From: CAXXXW01 sp963665555 | Lineage (GTDB): Bacteria; Pseudomonadota; Alphaproteobacteria; Thalassobaculales; Thalassobaculaceae | Reading direction: 5' to 3' | NCBI GenBank assembly: GCA_963665555.2 | Contig: OY762308.1 | Span: 1,054,001-1,118,000, forward strand | Length of the DNA: 64,000 nucleotides | Shown: positions 8,037-17,361 of the stretch, piece by piece | Layout of the letters: every line of letters starts with the position of its first letter | How positions within the stretch are numbered: position 1 is the first letter of the stretch | Notes under the pieces: generated by a model | What the model was told of the DNA's origin: nothing | Seen by the model: only the letters and a program-made list of their open reading frames with translations | The model's database searches: none | Program-made: the position numbers and the translations under genes

Positions 8037-10104
8037 GGAACCGCGCGGCGGCCTCGCGCTCGAACAGGTAGAGCAGGACCCGGAGCGCCCGGCCGCGCTC
8101 GCCCGCGAGGTCCGGGTCGCGCTCCAGGACGGCGCGGGCGTCGTCGCGGGCGATGGACAGCAGGTCGGCATGGGCCGCCAGGTCCGCGAGGCGGAAGCCG
8201 GGCAGGCCGCTCTGGCGCGTGCCCAGCACCTCGCCGGAGCCGCGCAGCCGCAGGTCCTCCTCGGCGATGCGGAACCCGTCCTCCGTCTCGCGCAGGATTT
8301 CGAGCCGCGCGCGGGCCGCCTCGCCCAGCGGCGGGCGGTAGAGCAGCAGGCACGCCGAATCGCCGCCGCCGCGCCCGACCCGGCCGCGCAGCTGGTGCAG
8401 CTGGGCGAGGCCGAACCGCTCGGCGTGCTCGATAACCATGACGGTCGCCTCCGGCACATCGACCCCGACCTCGACCACCGTGGTGGCGACCAGCAGGTCG
8501 ACGGAGCCGGAGCGGAAGGACTCCATCGCCGCGTCCTTCTCGGCCGCGCGCATCCGGCCGTGGACCAGCGCCGCCCGGCTTCCGAACGCGCCGGCCAGGT
8601 GGCGGTGGCGCTCCTCGGCGGCGGCGACGTCCAGCGCCTCCGACTCCTCCACCACCGGGCACACCCAATAGGCCTTGCCGCCGCCGTCGATCGCCCGCCC
8701 CACCGCCGCGACCACATCGTCGAGCCGGCGCAGGGGGAGCGCGCGCGTCGCGACCGGGCGGCGGCCGGGCGGCTTGCCGGCGAGCCGCGAGATGTCGAGG
8801 TCGCCGTAGGCGGTCATGGCCAGCGTGCGGGGGATCGGCGTCGCGGTCATGACCAGCATGTCCACGCCGGCCCCCTTTTCGCCGAAGGCCATGCGCTGGT
8901 GCACGCCGAAACGGTGCTGCTCGTCCACCACGGCGAAGGCGAGGTCGGCGAAGGCGACATCCTCCTGGAACAGGGCGTGGGTGCCGACGGCGATGTGGAT
9001 GTCGCCGCGCGCGAGGCCGTCGAGGACGACCGTCCTGGCCCGGCCCTTGTCGCGCCCGGTGAGCGGGGCGGCGCGCAGGCCGGCGGCCTCCGCCATCGGG
9101 CCGATCGTGTCGAGGTGCTGGCGCGCCAGCAGTTCCGTCGGCGCCATCAGCGCCGCCTGGCGGCCGCTCTCGATCGCGCCCAGCATGGCGAGGAAGGCGA
9201 CGACCGTCTTGCCGCTCCCGACATCGCCCAGCAGCAGGCGCAGCATCCGCGTCCCGTCGGCCATGTCGGCGCGGATTTCGGCCAGCGCCTCGCGCTGCGC
9301 CTCGGTCAGTTCGTAGGGCAGCGCCGCCTCGACCCGCGCCGCGAGCCGCCCGTCCCCGGCGGTCGCGCGGCCGCGCCGGCGCTTCTGGCGGCGGCGCATC
9401 GCGGCGAGGGCGAGCTGGTTGGCGAGCAACTCGTCGTAGGCCAGCCGCCGGCGCGCCGGCGCTTCGGGCGCGAGGTCCTCGGCCCTCTCCGGCGCGTGGA
9501 CGGCGCGCAGGCTCTCCGCCCAGGAGCGCCAGCCCTCGCGCGCCAGCAGCGCCCGGTCGCCCCATTCCGGCAGGTCGGGCAGGCGGGAGAGCGCGCCCCC
9601 GATCGCCCGGCGAAGCACGCGCGGCGCGAGGCCCTGGGTCAGCGGGTGGACGGGCTCCACGCCCGCGATGTCCGCGCTCTCCTCCGGCGTCGCGATCCGG
9701 TCGGGATGCGCGATGCGGCGGCGCTCGTTGTAGTGCTCGACCTTGCCGCTCACCACGCGCGCCGCGCCGACCGGCAGGACCGTCTCCAGGTACTCCGCGC
9801 GCGCGTTGAAGAAGACGAGCTCCATCACGCCGCTTTCGTCGGCGCAGAGCACGACATAGGGCCGCCGGCGGGTGGGGGGCGGATGGTGCTCCAGCACGGT
9901 GACGGCGATGGTGCAGACGGCGCCGTGCGGCGCCTCCGCGATGGTCGGCGAATACCGGCGGTCCACGATCCCGGTCGGCAGCAGCCAGAGCAGGTCCACG
10001 ATCCGCGGCCCCGCCACCGTCCGCAGCAGCCCGGCGACGCGCGGGCCGACGCCCTCCAGGCGCTCGACCCCGGCGAAAAGCGGAAAGAGGACCTGCGGGC
10101 GCAT
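8023..10104 (-). CDS. recG: ATP-dependent DNA helicase RecG
   Basis: 693 residues, full length. It carries an N-terminal wedge/OB domain, the Walker A motif GDVGSGKTVVAF, the DEQHRFGVHQR motif II typical of RecG, and C-terminal helicase motifs with VATTVVEVGVDVPEA and the QLRGRVGRG segment. RecG regresses stalled replication forks and branch-migrates Holliday junctions. It is divergent from sdhE and mfd, with 112 bp between them holding both start regions. Confidence 0.97.
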   Translation of the reverse strand: MRPQVLFPLFAGVERLEGVGPRVAGLLRTVAGPRIVDLLWLLPTGIVDRRYSPTIAEAPHGAVCTIAVTVLEHHPPPTRRRPYVVLCADESGVMELVFFNARAEYLETVLPVGAARVVSGKVEHYNERRRIAHPDRIATPEESADIAGVEPVHPLTQGLAPRVLRRAIGGALSRLPDLPEWGDRALLAREGWRSWAESLRAVHAPERAEDLAPEAPARRRLAYDELLANQLALAAMRRRQKRRRGRATAGDGRLAARVEAALPYELTEAQREALAEIRADMADGTRMLRLLLGDVGSGKTVVAFLAMLGAIESGRQAALMAPTELLARQHLDTIGPMAEAAGLRAAPLTGRDKGRARTVVLDGLARGDIHIAVGTHALFQEDVAFADLAFAVVDEQHRFGVHQRMAFGEKGAGVDMLVMTATPIPRTLAMTAYGDLDISRLAGKPPGRRPVATRALPLRRLDDVVAAVGRAIDGGGKAYWVCPVVEESEALDVAAAEERHRHLAGAFGSRAALVHGRMRAAEKDAAMESFRSGSVDLLVATTVVEVGVDVPEATVMVIEHAERFGLAQLHQLRGRVGRGGGDSACLLLYRPPLGEAARARLEILRETEDGFRIAEEDLRLRGSGEVLGTRQSGLPGFRLADLAAHADLLSIARDDARAVLERDPDLAGERGRALRVLLYLFEREAAARFLKSG

Positions 10105-10216
10105 CGCGTGGCTCCGCTCGACGGGCGCGGGCGCCGGTCCGCCGCGCGGCGGGGCTGACAGCCGCCCGATGGCGATTTATACCCTCTCCGCGAGGCGCGA
10201 TCACGGGGGGCCGGCA

Positions 10217-10481
10217 ATGGCGGACGCATCGGCGGCGCGACGCGGGAAGCTGCTCTACCGCAGCGTCTATACGGGCACGCGGGAAACCGACCTGCTGCTC
10301 GGCGCCTTCGCGCGCGCGCGCCTGGACGGGTTGAGCGAGGCGCAGCTCGACGCCTACGAGGCGCTGCTGGAGATCGAGGACCCGCGCCTCTTCAAGTGGA
10401 TCGCCGGCATGGAGGAGGCCGCCGCCGGCGTATCGGAGCGATGTGCTCGACATGATCCGGGACTTCAGGTTTGCCGGATAA
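10217..10481 (+). pseudogene. sdhE: FAD assembly factor SdhE, apparent frameshift near the 3' end
   Basis: From ATG 10217 the first about 70 codons read as a normal SdhE/Sdh5 protein: RGKLLYRSVYTGTRETDLLLG, then a helical segment ending DPRLFKWIAGMEE. SdhE attaches FAD to succinate dehydrogenase. After codon GGC at about 10428 the frame continues into nonsense. Skipping one base restores a typical C-terminus, YRSDVLDMIRDFRFAG, stopping at TAA 10479-10481. The total of 265 bp is not a multiple of three, meaning one extra base or two missing bases around 10420-10431. This may be a sequencing/assembly error or a real lesion. The corrected length (about 88 residues) and its position before mfd are typical. 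Confidence 0.8.
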
Positions 10482-13400
10482 CGCGCTGGAAAACATCGCG
10501 CCGCCGGACGACGCCGCCCGCGATGTCCGGGTTTCCGGCGCGCCCGAGGGCTGGGACGCGCGGCTGGTTTCGCGGTTCGCCCGCCGGCACGGGGGATACG
10601 CGCATGTGTGCCGGGACGACGCGCGGCTGGACGCGCTCGCCCGCGGCCTCGCCTTCTTCGACCCGGACCTGCCCGTCCTCCGGCTCCCGGCCTGGGACTG
10701 CCTGCCCTACGACCGCGCCTCGCCCAACGGCGCCATCGTGAGCCAGCGGCTGGACGGCATGGCCCGGCTGGCGGAGGCGCCGGCGGGAACGCCGTTCGCG
10801 CTGCTCACCACCGTCAACGCCGCGCTGCAGCGCCTGCCGCCGCGCGCGTTTTTCGACGGCGCCGCGCTCGCGCTCCGGGCCGGCGCGCAATGCCCGGTCG
10901 AGCGAGTCACGGCGTTCCTCGAAGGCAACGGCTACATCCGCGCCGGGACGGTGCGCGAGCCGGGGGAGTACGCCGTGCGCGGCGGCATCGTCGATGTCTT
11001 CCCCTCGGGCACGGCGGACCCGCTGCGCCTCGACTTCTTCGGCGACGAGATCGAGGAAATCCGCGTCTTCGACCCGGTGAGCCAGCGCGGGATGGGCGCG
11101 ACCGATTCGGCCCGGCTCGGCCCGGTGGCGGAACTGCTGCTCGACGAGGCGGGGATCCAGCGCTTCCGCCGCGGCTACCGGCGCAATTTCGGGGCCGACA
11201 TTTCCGGCGACCCGCTCTACGAGGCGGTGGGGGAGGGGCGCCGCCACCCCGGCATGGAGCACTGGCTGCCGCTGTTCCACGAGACGCTGGAGACCGTGTT
11301 CGACCACGCCGGACCGGCCGCCTTCGGCCTCGACCACCAGGCGGAGGGCGTCGCGGAGACGCGGTTCGAGGCGATCGCGGACTACCACGCGGCGCGGCGC
11401 GACGCGCGCGAGCGCGGAAGGCCCGACGGCGGCGCGGTCTACCGGCCGCTGCCCCCGGAGCTGCTCTATCTCGGCCGGGCGGAATGGGAGGGCCTGCTGG
11501 CGGCGCGGCCGGTCTACCGCTTCCATCCCTTCGATTCGCCCGACATCGGCGGCGGCGCGCCGGAGGTCGCGGGCGGGGCGGCGCCGGGGGCCGATTTCGC
11601 CGGGGCCCGGGCGCGGCCGGACGCGAACCTCTACGACGCCGTGCGGGCGCGGGCGGGCGAGGCCCGCGCCGCCGGCCAGCGGGTCGCGATCGCCGCCCAC
11701 ACCGACGGTTCGCGCGACCGCCTCGCCGGCCTGCTGCGCGAGCACGGGGCCGGGCCGGTCGAGACGGTCGCGGACGCGGCCGGGATCGACGCGCTCGCGG
11801 AAGGGACCGTCGCGGCCGCCACCTTGCCGCTGGAGCGCGGCTTCCTGGCCGAGGGCGTGCTGTACATCGCCGAGGCGGACATCCTCGGCCAGCGCCTGTC
11901 GCGGCCGCCGCGGCGGCGCCGCGGCGGCGAGGAGTTCCTGCGCGAGGTCTCGGCGCTCTCGGACGGCGACCACGTGGTGCACATGGAGCACGGGGTCGGG
12001 CGCTACGAGGGGCTGGAGACCATCGACATCGGCGGCGCGCCGCACGACTGCCTGCGCCTGCTCTACGCCGGCGGCGACAAGCTTTTCGTGCCGGTGGAGA
12101 ACATCGACGTGCTGTCGCGCTACGGCTCGGGCGAGAGCGCGGCCGTGCTCGACAAGCTGGGCGGCGTCGCCTGGCAGGCCCGCAAGGCGCGCGTCAAGAA
12201 CCGGCTGCGGCAGATGGCGGACCAGTTGATCCGGGTCGCCGCCGAGCGGGAGTTGCGCGTCGTCGAGAGCGTGGCGCCGCCGGCCGGCCTCTACGACGAG
12301 TTCTGCGCCCGCTTCCCCTTCGCCGAGACCGAGGACCAGGCCCGCGCCATCGACGACACGCTGGCCGACATCGCGCGCGGCCGGCCGATGGACCGCCTGG
12401 TGTGCGGCGACGTGGGCTTCGGCAAGACCGAGGTGGCGCTGCGGGCCGCCATGGCGATGGCGATGGAGGGGTTCCAGGTCGCCGTGGTCGCGCCGACGAC
12501 GCTGCTGTCGCGCCAGCATTTCCAGGTGTTCTCCGAGCGCTTCGCGGGGCTGCCGGTCGAGATGCGCCAGCTTTCCCGGCTGACCGGCGCGGCGGAGGCG
12601 AACGAGGCGAGGCGGGCGATCCGCTCGGGCGCGTGCGACATCGCGATCGGGACGCACGCGCTGCTCTCGAAATCGGTCGAGTTCGACAATCTCGGCCTGC
12701 TGATCGTGGACGAGGAGCAGCATTTCGGCGTCGCGCAGAAGGAGCGGCTGAAGGCCCTGCGCGCCGAAATCCACGTGCTCACGCTCACCGCGACGCCGAT
12801 CCCGCGGACGCTGCAGATGGCGCTGGCCGGCGTGCGCGACCTCTCGCTGATCGCCACGCCGCCGGTGGACCGGCTGGCGGTCCGCACCTTCGTGATGCCC
12901 TACGACGGCATGACGATCCGCGAGGCGATCCGGCGCGAGCGCGCGCGGGGCGGGCAGACCTTCTATGTCTGCCCCCGGATCGACGACCTGCCGCGCGTGC
13001 ACGACCGGCTCGTCCGCCTCGCGCCGGAGGCCCGGATCGGGACCGCGCACGGCCGCATGGCCGCCCGCGAACTCGAGGACACGATGACGGCGTTCTGCGA
13101 CGGCGCCTTCGATGTCCTGCTCTGCACCAACATCGTCGAGTCCGGCCTCGACATCCCGAACGCCAACACCATCGTCGTCCACCGCGCCGACATGTTCGGC
13201 CTGGCGCAGCTTTACCAGTTGCGCGGGCGGGTCGGCCGGTCGAAGGCGCGGGCCTACGCCTACCTCACCACGCATCCGAGCAAGGCGCTGAACCCGACGG
13301 CGAAGCGCCGGCTGGAGGCGATGCGCACGCTGGACAGCCTCGGCGCGGGCTTCAGCCTGGCGAGCCACGACATGGACATCCGCGGCGCCGGCAACCTGCT

Positions 13401-13971
13401 GGGCGAGGAGCAGTCCGGCCAGGTGCGCGAGGTCGGGATCGAACTCTACCAGCACTTGCTGCGCGAGGCCGTGACCGCGGCGCGCGCCGACGGCGACGGG
13501 ACCGGCGGGCCGGAGGAGGAGTGGACGCCGCAAATCTCGCTCGGCGCGCCGGTGCTGATCCCGGAGGCCTACGTCCCGGACCTGGCGGCGCGGCTCGGCA
13601 TCTACCGCCGCGCGGCGCGGCTCGCCGACCGGGACGAGATCGAGGCCTTCGCCGCCGAACTGGCGGACCGTTTCGGCCCGGTCCCGGCGGAGGTGGACAA
13701 CCTGCTGAAGGTCATCGCCATCAAGCAGTCCTGCAAGGCGGCGGGCGTCGGCAAGGTGGACGCCGGGCCGCGCGGGGCGGTGGTGTCCTTCCACGGCGAC
13801 GATTTCGCCAACCCCTCCGGCCTGGTGGATTTCCTCGGCCGCGAGCGGGGCGCGTCGCAACTGCGCCCGGACCACAGGCTGGTCTGCCGCCGCGCCTGGG
13901 GCCGGCCGGAGGACCGGGTGCGCGGCCTCGCGGGGCTGATGCGCGAACTGGCGGCGCTCGCCGCCGGGTAG
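10471..13971 (+). CDS. mfd: Transcription-repair coupling factor Mfd
   Basis: 1166 residues. The UvrB-like N-terminal module includes LRLPAWDCLPYDRASPN, the RNA-polymerase-interacting domain begins near HVVHMEHGVGRYEGLE, and the RecG-like translocase has Walker A CGDVGFGKTEVALR and DEEQHFGVAQKERLK. The C-terminal TRCF domain is complete. Mfd removes stalled RNA polymerase from lesions and recruits UvrA. The only usable start in this frame is TTG 10471, which overlaps the sdhE tail by 11 bp; an in-frame stop lies just upstream (10453). Confidence 0.97.
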   Translation: MPDNALENIAPPDDAARDVRVSGAPEGWDARLVSRFARRHGGYAHVCRDDARLDALARGLAFFDPDLPVLRLPAWDCLPYDRASPNGAIVSQRLDGMARLAEAPAGTPFALLTTVNAALQRLPPRAFFDGAALALRAGAQCPVERVTAFLEGNGYIRAGTVREPGEYAVRGGIVDVFPSGTADPLRLDFFGDEIEEIRVFDPVSQRGMGATDSARLGPVAELLLDEAGIQRFRRGYRRNFGADISGDPLYEAVGEGRRHPGMEHWLPLFHETLETVFDHAGPAAFGLDHQAEGVAETRFEAIADYHAARRDARERGRPDGGAVYRPLPPELLYLGRAEWEGLLAARPVYRFHPFDSPDIGGGAPEVAGGAAPGADFAGARARPDANLYDAVRARAGEARAAGQRVAIAAHTDGSRDRLAGLLREHGAGPVETVADAAGIDALAEGTVAAATLPLERGFLAEGVLYIAEADILGQRLSRPPRRRRGGEEFLREVSALSDGDHVVHMEHGVGRYEGLETIDIGGAPHDCLRLLYAGGDKLFVPVENIDVLSRYGSGESAAVLDKLGGVAWQARKARVKNRLRQMADQLIRVAAERELRVVESVAPPAGLYDEFCARFPFAETEDQARAIDDTLADIARGRPMDRLVCGDVGFGKTEVALRAAMAMAMEGFQVAVVAPTTLLSRQHFQVFSERFAGLPVEMRQLSRLTGAAEANEARRAIRSGACDIAIGTHALLSKSVEFDNLGLLIVDEEQHFGVAQKERLKALRAEIHVLTLTATPIPRTLQMALAGVRDLSLIATPPVDRLAVRTFVMPYDGMTIREAIRRERARGGQTFYVCPRIDDLPRVHDRLVRLAPEARIGTAHGRMAARELEDTMTAFCDGAFDVLLCTNIVESGLDIPNANTIVVHRADMFGLAQLYQLRGRVGRSKARAYAYLTTHPSKALNPTAKRRLEAMRTLDSLGAGFSLASHDMDIRGAGNLLGEEQSGQVREVGIELYQHLLREAVTAARADGDGTGGPEEEWTPQISLGAPVLIPEAYVPDLAARLGIYRRAARLADRDEIEAFAAELADRFGPVPAEVDNLLKVIAIKQSCKAAGVGKVDAGPRGAVVSFHGDDFANPSGLVDFLGRERGASQLRPDHRLVCRRAWGRPEDRVRGLAGLMRELAALAAG

Positions 13972-13980
13972 GGGCGGGCG

Positions 13981-14637
13981 CTATCCCGCCGTCCCGGCCG
14001 GCTGGAGCTCCGCCTCCGGGCCGAGGTCGAACAGGGGCAGGAACGCCTCCGGCTCCTGCGCGCCGGAGACCGCGTAGCGCCGGTTGAACACGAAGAAGGG
14101 CACGCCGGTAATGCCGTTGCGCTGGGCGAGGCGGTTTTCCTCCGCCACCTCCCGCGCGCCCTCGCCGGTTTCGAGGCGCCGCCCGGCCTCCTCCGCGTCG
14201 AGGCCGCACGCCGCCGCCGCCGCCAGCAGGGCGTCGCGCGCGCCGATGTCGCTTCCCTCCAGGAAATAGGCGCGGAACAGCCGCTCGACCAGCGCGTCGG
14301 CCGCGCCCTCTTCGCCGGCCCAGCGGACCAGGCGGTGCGCGTCGGCGGTGTTGGGCGCGCGCTCGATCCTGTCGAAGGCGAAGTCCAGCCCGACGCTCGC
14401 CCCGGCGCGGCCGATCGCCTCGTACACGCGGCGCGCGCGCTCCGGCCCGCCGAACTTGGCGGCGAGGTAGTGCCGGCGCGGCATCCCGCCGGGCGGCATG
14501 TCCGGGTTCAGCTGGAAGGCGCGCCAGCGGATCTCCACCGGCGTGTCCGGCCGCGCCGCCATCGCCCGTTCGAGGCGGCGCTTGCCGATGAAGCACCAGG
14601 GGCAGACCACGTCGGAGAACAGGTCGATCCGCAACAT
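13981..14637 (-). CDS. DsbA family oxidoreductase (FrnE/2-hydroxychromene-2-carboxylate isomerase type)
   Basis: 218 residues. A thioredoxin-like fold with the active-site motif CPWC at residues 12-15 (FSDVVCPWCFIGKRR) and a cis-proline region near GITGVPFFVFNRRY (about 170-183). No signal peptide is present, which separates this cytoplasmic FrnE-like branch from periplasmic DsbA. A GAGGGGGGAT site precedes ATG. It converges with mfd, with only 9 bp between the stops. The physiological substrate is unknown. Confidence 0.9.
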   Translation of the reverse strand: MLRIDLFSDVVCPWCFIGKRRLERAMAARPDTPVEIRWRAFQLNPDMPPGGMPRRHYLAAKFGGPERARRVYEAIGRAGASVGLDFAFDRIERAPNTADAHRLVRWAGEEGAADALVERLFRAYFLEGSDIGARDALLAAAAACGLDAEEAGRRLETGEGAREVAEENRLAQRNGITGVPFFVFNRRYAVSGAQEPEAFLPLFDLGPEAELQPAGTAG

Positions 14638-14738
14638 GGCGATCCCCCCTCGGGCGCGGAGCCGGCGCGGCCTTGACGCGGGCGCGCGATTCGCGGAAAC
14701 CGTTGCGGCCCCCCGACACGCGCGAAGGGAACCGGCGC

Positions 14739-16361
14739 ATGAACATATACGACGAGGGACTCCCGGCCAACCGGGCCAACCACGCGCCGCTGACGCCCGT
14801 CGATTTCCTGGAGCGCGCCGCCGCGACCTGGCCGGACAAGACGGCCGTAATCCACGGCGCGGCGCGCCTGTCCTACCGCGACTTCCTGGCGCGCGCCCGG
14901 CGCATGGCCTCGGCGCTGGCGCGCCGGGGGATCGGGAAGGGCGACACGGTCTCCATCCTCGCGCCCAACACGCCGGCCATGCTGGAGGCGCATTACGGCG
15001 TGGTCATGGCCGGCGCGGTGCTGAACGCGATCAACTACCGGCTGGACCCGGCCTCCGTCGCCTTCATCCTCGGCCACGGCGGCGCGCGGCTGCTGATGGT
15101 GGACCGGGAGTTCGCGCCGCTGGCCGCCGACGCGCTGGCCCGCATGGACCCGCCGCCGCCGGTCGTCGGCATCGAGGACCCGCTCGCCCCGCCCGGCCCC
15201 CTCCCGGAGGGGACGGAGTACGAGGCGTTCCTCGCCGAGGGCGACCCCGACCCCGGCTGGCCGCGCCCCGCCGACGAGTGGGAGGCGATGGCGCTCAACT
15301 ACACTTCCGGCACCACCGGCGATCCCAAGGGCGTCGTGTTCCACCACCGGGGCGCCTTCCTCAACGCGATGGGCAACGCCATCGCCTTCGGCCTCGACTC
15401 GCGCAGCCGCTACCTGTGGACGCTGCCGATGTTCCACTGCAACGGCTGGACCTACACCTGGGGCGTGACGGCGGTGGGCGGAACGCATGTGTGCCTGCGC
15501 GACGTCGATCCGCCGACGATCTTCCGCCTGGTCGAGGAGCATGGCGTGACCCACATGTGCGGCGCGCCCATCGTGCTGAACATGCTGGTCCACGCGCCGG
15601 AGGAGGCGAAGCGGCGCTTCGCCCACCGGGTCGAGATCGCCACCGGCGGCGCCGCCCCGCCGAGCGCGGTGATCGCCGCGATGGAGCGCATGGGCTTCGC
15701 GGTGACGCATCTCTACGGCCTCACCGAGACCTACGGCCCGTCCGCGATCTGCGCCTGGCCGCCGGAATGGGACGGCCTCGAAATCGACGAGAAGGCGTCG
15801 CGGATGGCGCGCCAGGGCGTCGGCTACCCGACGCTGGAGGGGTTCCGCGTCGTCGATCCCGAAACGGGCGCGGACGTGCCGGCCGACGGCGAGACGCTCG
15901 GCGAGATCGCGCTGCGCGGCAACACGGTGATGAAGGGCTACCTCAAGAACCGCGCCGCGACGGACGCGGCGTTCGCCGGCGGCTGGTTCCGCAGCGGCGA
16001 CCTCGCGGTCGTGCACCCGGACGGCTACGCCGAGGTCAAGGACCGCTCGAAGGACATCATCATCTCCGGCGGCGAGAACATCTCCTCGCTGGAGGTGGAG
16101 GAGGCGCTCTACAAGCATCCCAAGGTGATGGAGGCGGCGGTGGTCGCCCGGCCGGACGAGAGGTGGGGCGAGACGCCCTGCGCCTTCGTCGATCCCGCGC
16201 CGGGCCACGGCGACCTTTCGGAGGACGAGGTCGTGCGCTGGTGCCGCGAGACGCTGGCCCGCTACAAGGTCCCGAAGACGGTGGTGTTCGGCCCGCTGCC
16301 CAAGACCTCGACCGGCAAGATCCAGAAATTCGTGCTGCGCGAGCGCGCGCGCGACATGTAG
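14739..16361 (+). CDS. Acyl-CoA synthetase (AMP-binding enzyme, fatty-acid/medium-chain type)
   Basis: 540 residues of the adenylate-forming superfamily. The P-loop-like signature is YTSGTTGDPKGV, followed by the A5 motif LYGLTETYGP, the A7 aspartate in WFRSGDLA, and the C-terminal catalytic lysine in KTSTGKIQKF. It forms acyl-AMP then acyl-CoA in the cytoplasm. The frame extends upstream to 14673, but ATG 14739 with GAAGGGAACCGG and the family-typical N-terminus MNIYDEGLPANRANH is the better start. Confidence 0.94.
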   Translation: MNIYDEGLPANRANHAPLTPVDFLERAAATWPDKTAVIHGAARLSYRDFLARARRMASALARRGIGKGDTVSILAPNTPAMLEAHYGVVMAGAVLNAINYRLDPASVAFILGHGGARLLMVDREFAPLAADALARMDPPPPVVGIEDPLAPPGPLPEGTEYEAFLAEGDPDPGWPRPADEWEAMALNYTSGTTGDPKGVVFHHRGAFLNAMGNAIAFGLDSRSRYLWTLPMFHCNGWTYTWGVTAVGGTHVCLRDVDPPTIFRLVEEHGVTHMCGAPIVLNMLVHAPEEAKRRFAHRVEIATGGAAPPSAVIAAMERMGFAVTHLYGLTETYGPSAICAWPPEWDGLEIDEKASRMARQGVGYPTLEGFRVVDPETGADVPADGETLGEIALRGNTVMKGYLKNRAATDAAFAGGWFRSGDLAVVHPDGYAEVKDRSKDIIISGGENISSLEVEEALYKHPKVMEAAVVARPDERWGETPCAFVDPAPGHGDLSEDEVVRWCRETLARYKVPKTVVFGPLPKTSTGKIQKFVLRERARDM

Positions 16362-16413
16362 GCGCGGGCGGGGGAGCGCCCGCCCGGGAACGCCCGCCCG
16401 CCGGCGTTTCGCT

Positions 16414-16443
16414 TTGACTCGCGGCGCGGCCGGCCGATAGCAT
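16414..16443 (+). promoter_or_regulatory. Putative promoter of the first secreted-protein gene
   Basis: TTGACT (16414-16419) and TAGCAT (16438-16443) with an 18-bp spacer, 51 bp before the ATG. It resembles the promoter of the second paralogue (TTGACG, 17 bp, TAGCGT), which supports both. Confidence 0.5.
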
Positions 16444-16494
16444 CCCGCTCCGCGGCCGCCACGCGCCGCGGCGACTCGTTTCCGGGAGGAGAAC

Positions 16495-17031
16495 ATGCGT
16501 AACGGACCGTTGCTTCGCGTTCTGGCCGCCGCCGCCGTCGCGGGCGTTTTGGCGGTGGCGCACGCCGCGCCGGCGGAGGCCGGGTACGCCTGCGTGCGGG
16601 TGAAGTCCGACTACGATGTGCATATCGACGCGGCGGACCCGGCGGTCGGGCGCGACGACGAAACCATCTCCAAGGACAACCAGGGCTATTGCGTGGGCAA
16701 GAAGAACGAGTCCTTCACGCTCAAGCTTCGCGAGGTCGACGCGGACGACAACGCGGGGGACGCGCTTTGCGAAATCTCCATCGGCGCCGACAAGCGCGTC
16801 TGGATCGACGCCAAGGGAACCGTCGAAGCGCCGGACTGCACGACTTATTCTTTCGATGTGACGTTTAGCGGGGTCATCGCCTATTGGATGCGGAGCTACA
16901 TCGACTTCCCGATCGAAATGGTGGGCGACCCCGACGACTCCGACGATTCGCCGGCATGGTGCGTTTACAACTACGCATCGTATTCCAGCAACCAGGCGAC
17001 CCTGACCTGGTGCGGGTCGCTGGATTACTGA
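16495..17031 (+). CDS. Secreted acidic six-cysteine protein, paralogue 1
   Basis: 178 residues, not a recognised family. A Sec signal peptide is clear: MRNGPLLRVL, a hydrophobic Ala/Val core, and an AxA-like cleavage at about AEA|GYA (residue 29). The mature domain is acidic and has six cysteines in an arrangement shared with the next gene: YAC, GYCVGKK, an LCEISIGAD-like site, one near 115, AWC and WC. Conserved blocks include ETIS, GYCVGKKN and FPIEMVGDPDD. The pattern suggests a small disulfide-bonded beta-rich exported protein. A GGGAGGAGAAC site precedes the ATG. Confidence 0.75.
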   Translation: MRNGPLLRVLAAAAVAGVLAVAHAAPAEAGYACVRVKSDYDVHIDAADPAVGRDDETISKDNQGYCVGKKNESFTLKLREVDADDNAGDALCEISIGADKRVWIDAKGTVEAPDCTTYSFDVTFSGVIAYWMRSYIDFPIEMVGDPDDSDDSPAWCVYNYASYSSNQATLTWCGSLDY

Positions 17032-17361
17032 CGCCGGCGGCGCGGCCGATCCCCTTTCCCGACACGCCCGGCGGCCCGGTAAACGCGGTCGTGGACGCCC
17101 GCGCCGTCGCGCGCTCGTCCGGGACCGTCCCCCGCGGGGGAAGCCTCGAAGCCCGTTGGAGAACAGCCGCGCGGGACGGCGGCCGCCTCCTCGAAAACGT
17201 CGCGCGAAAAATGCAATCGAGCCACGGACAATTTCCTCCAACGCAATCGAAAGGCGCTCAATGGAAGGCGCGCCGCGCCAGACGCGATAAAAGACGAGCG
17301 ATTGACGGAGCGCGCGCCGCGCCTTAGCGTGACCGGGATGGACTTCTTCGGAGAGGACGAC
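17032..17361 (+). other. Intergenic region between the two secreted paralogues
   Basis: 330 bp without a credible gene. The 5' two-thirds are GC-rich and featureless. From about 17200 the base composition drops, and a promoter-like element lies at 17302-17330. No terminator with a T-run was seen after 17031. Confidence 0.6.
17302..17330 (+). promoter_or_regulatory. Putative promoter of the second secreted-protein gene
   Basis: TTGACG (17302-17307), 17-bp spacer, TAGCGT (17325-17330), 31 bp before the ATG. It has the same form as the element before paralogue 1, so the duplication seems to have carried its promoter. Confidence 0.5.
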
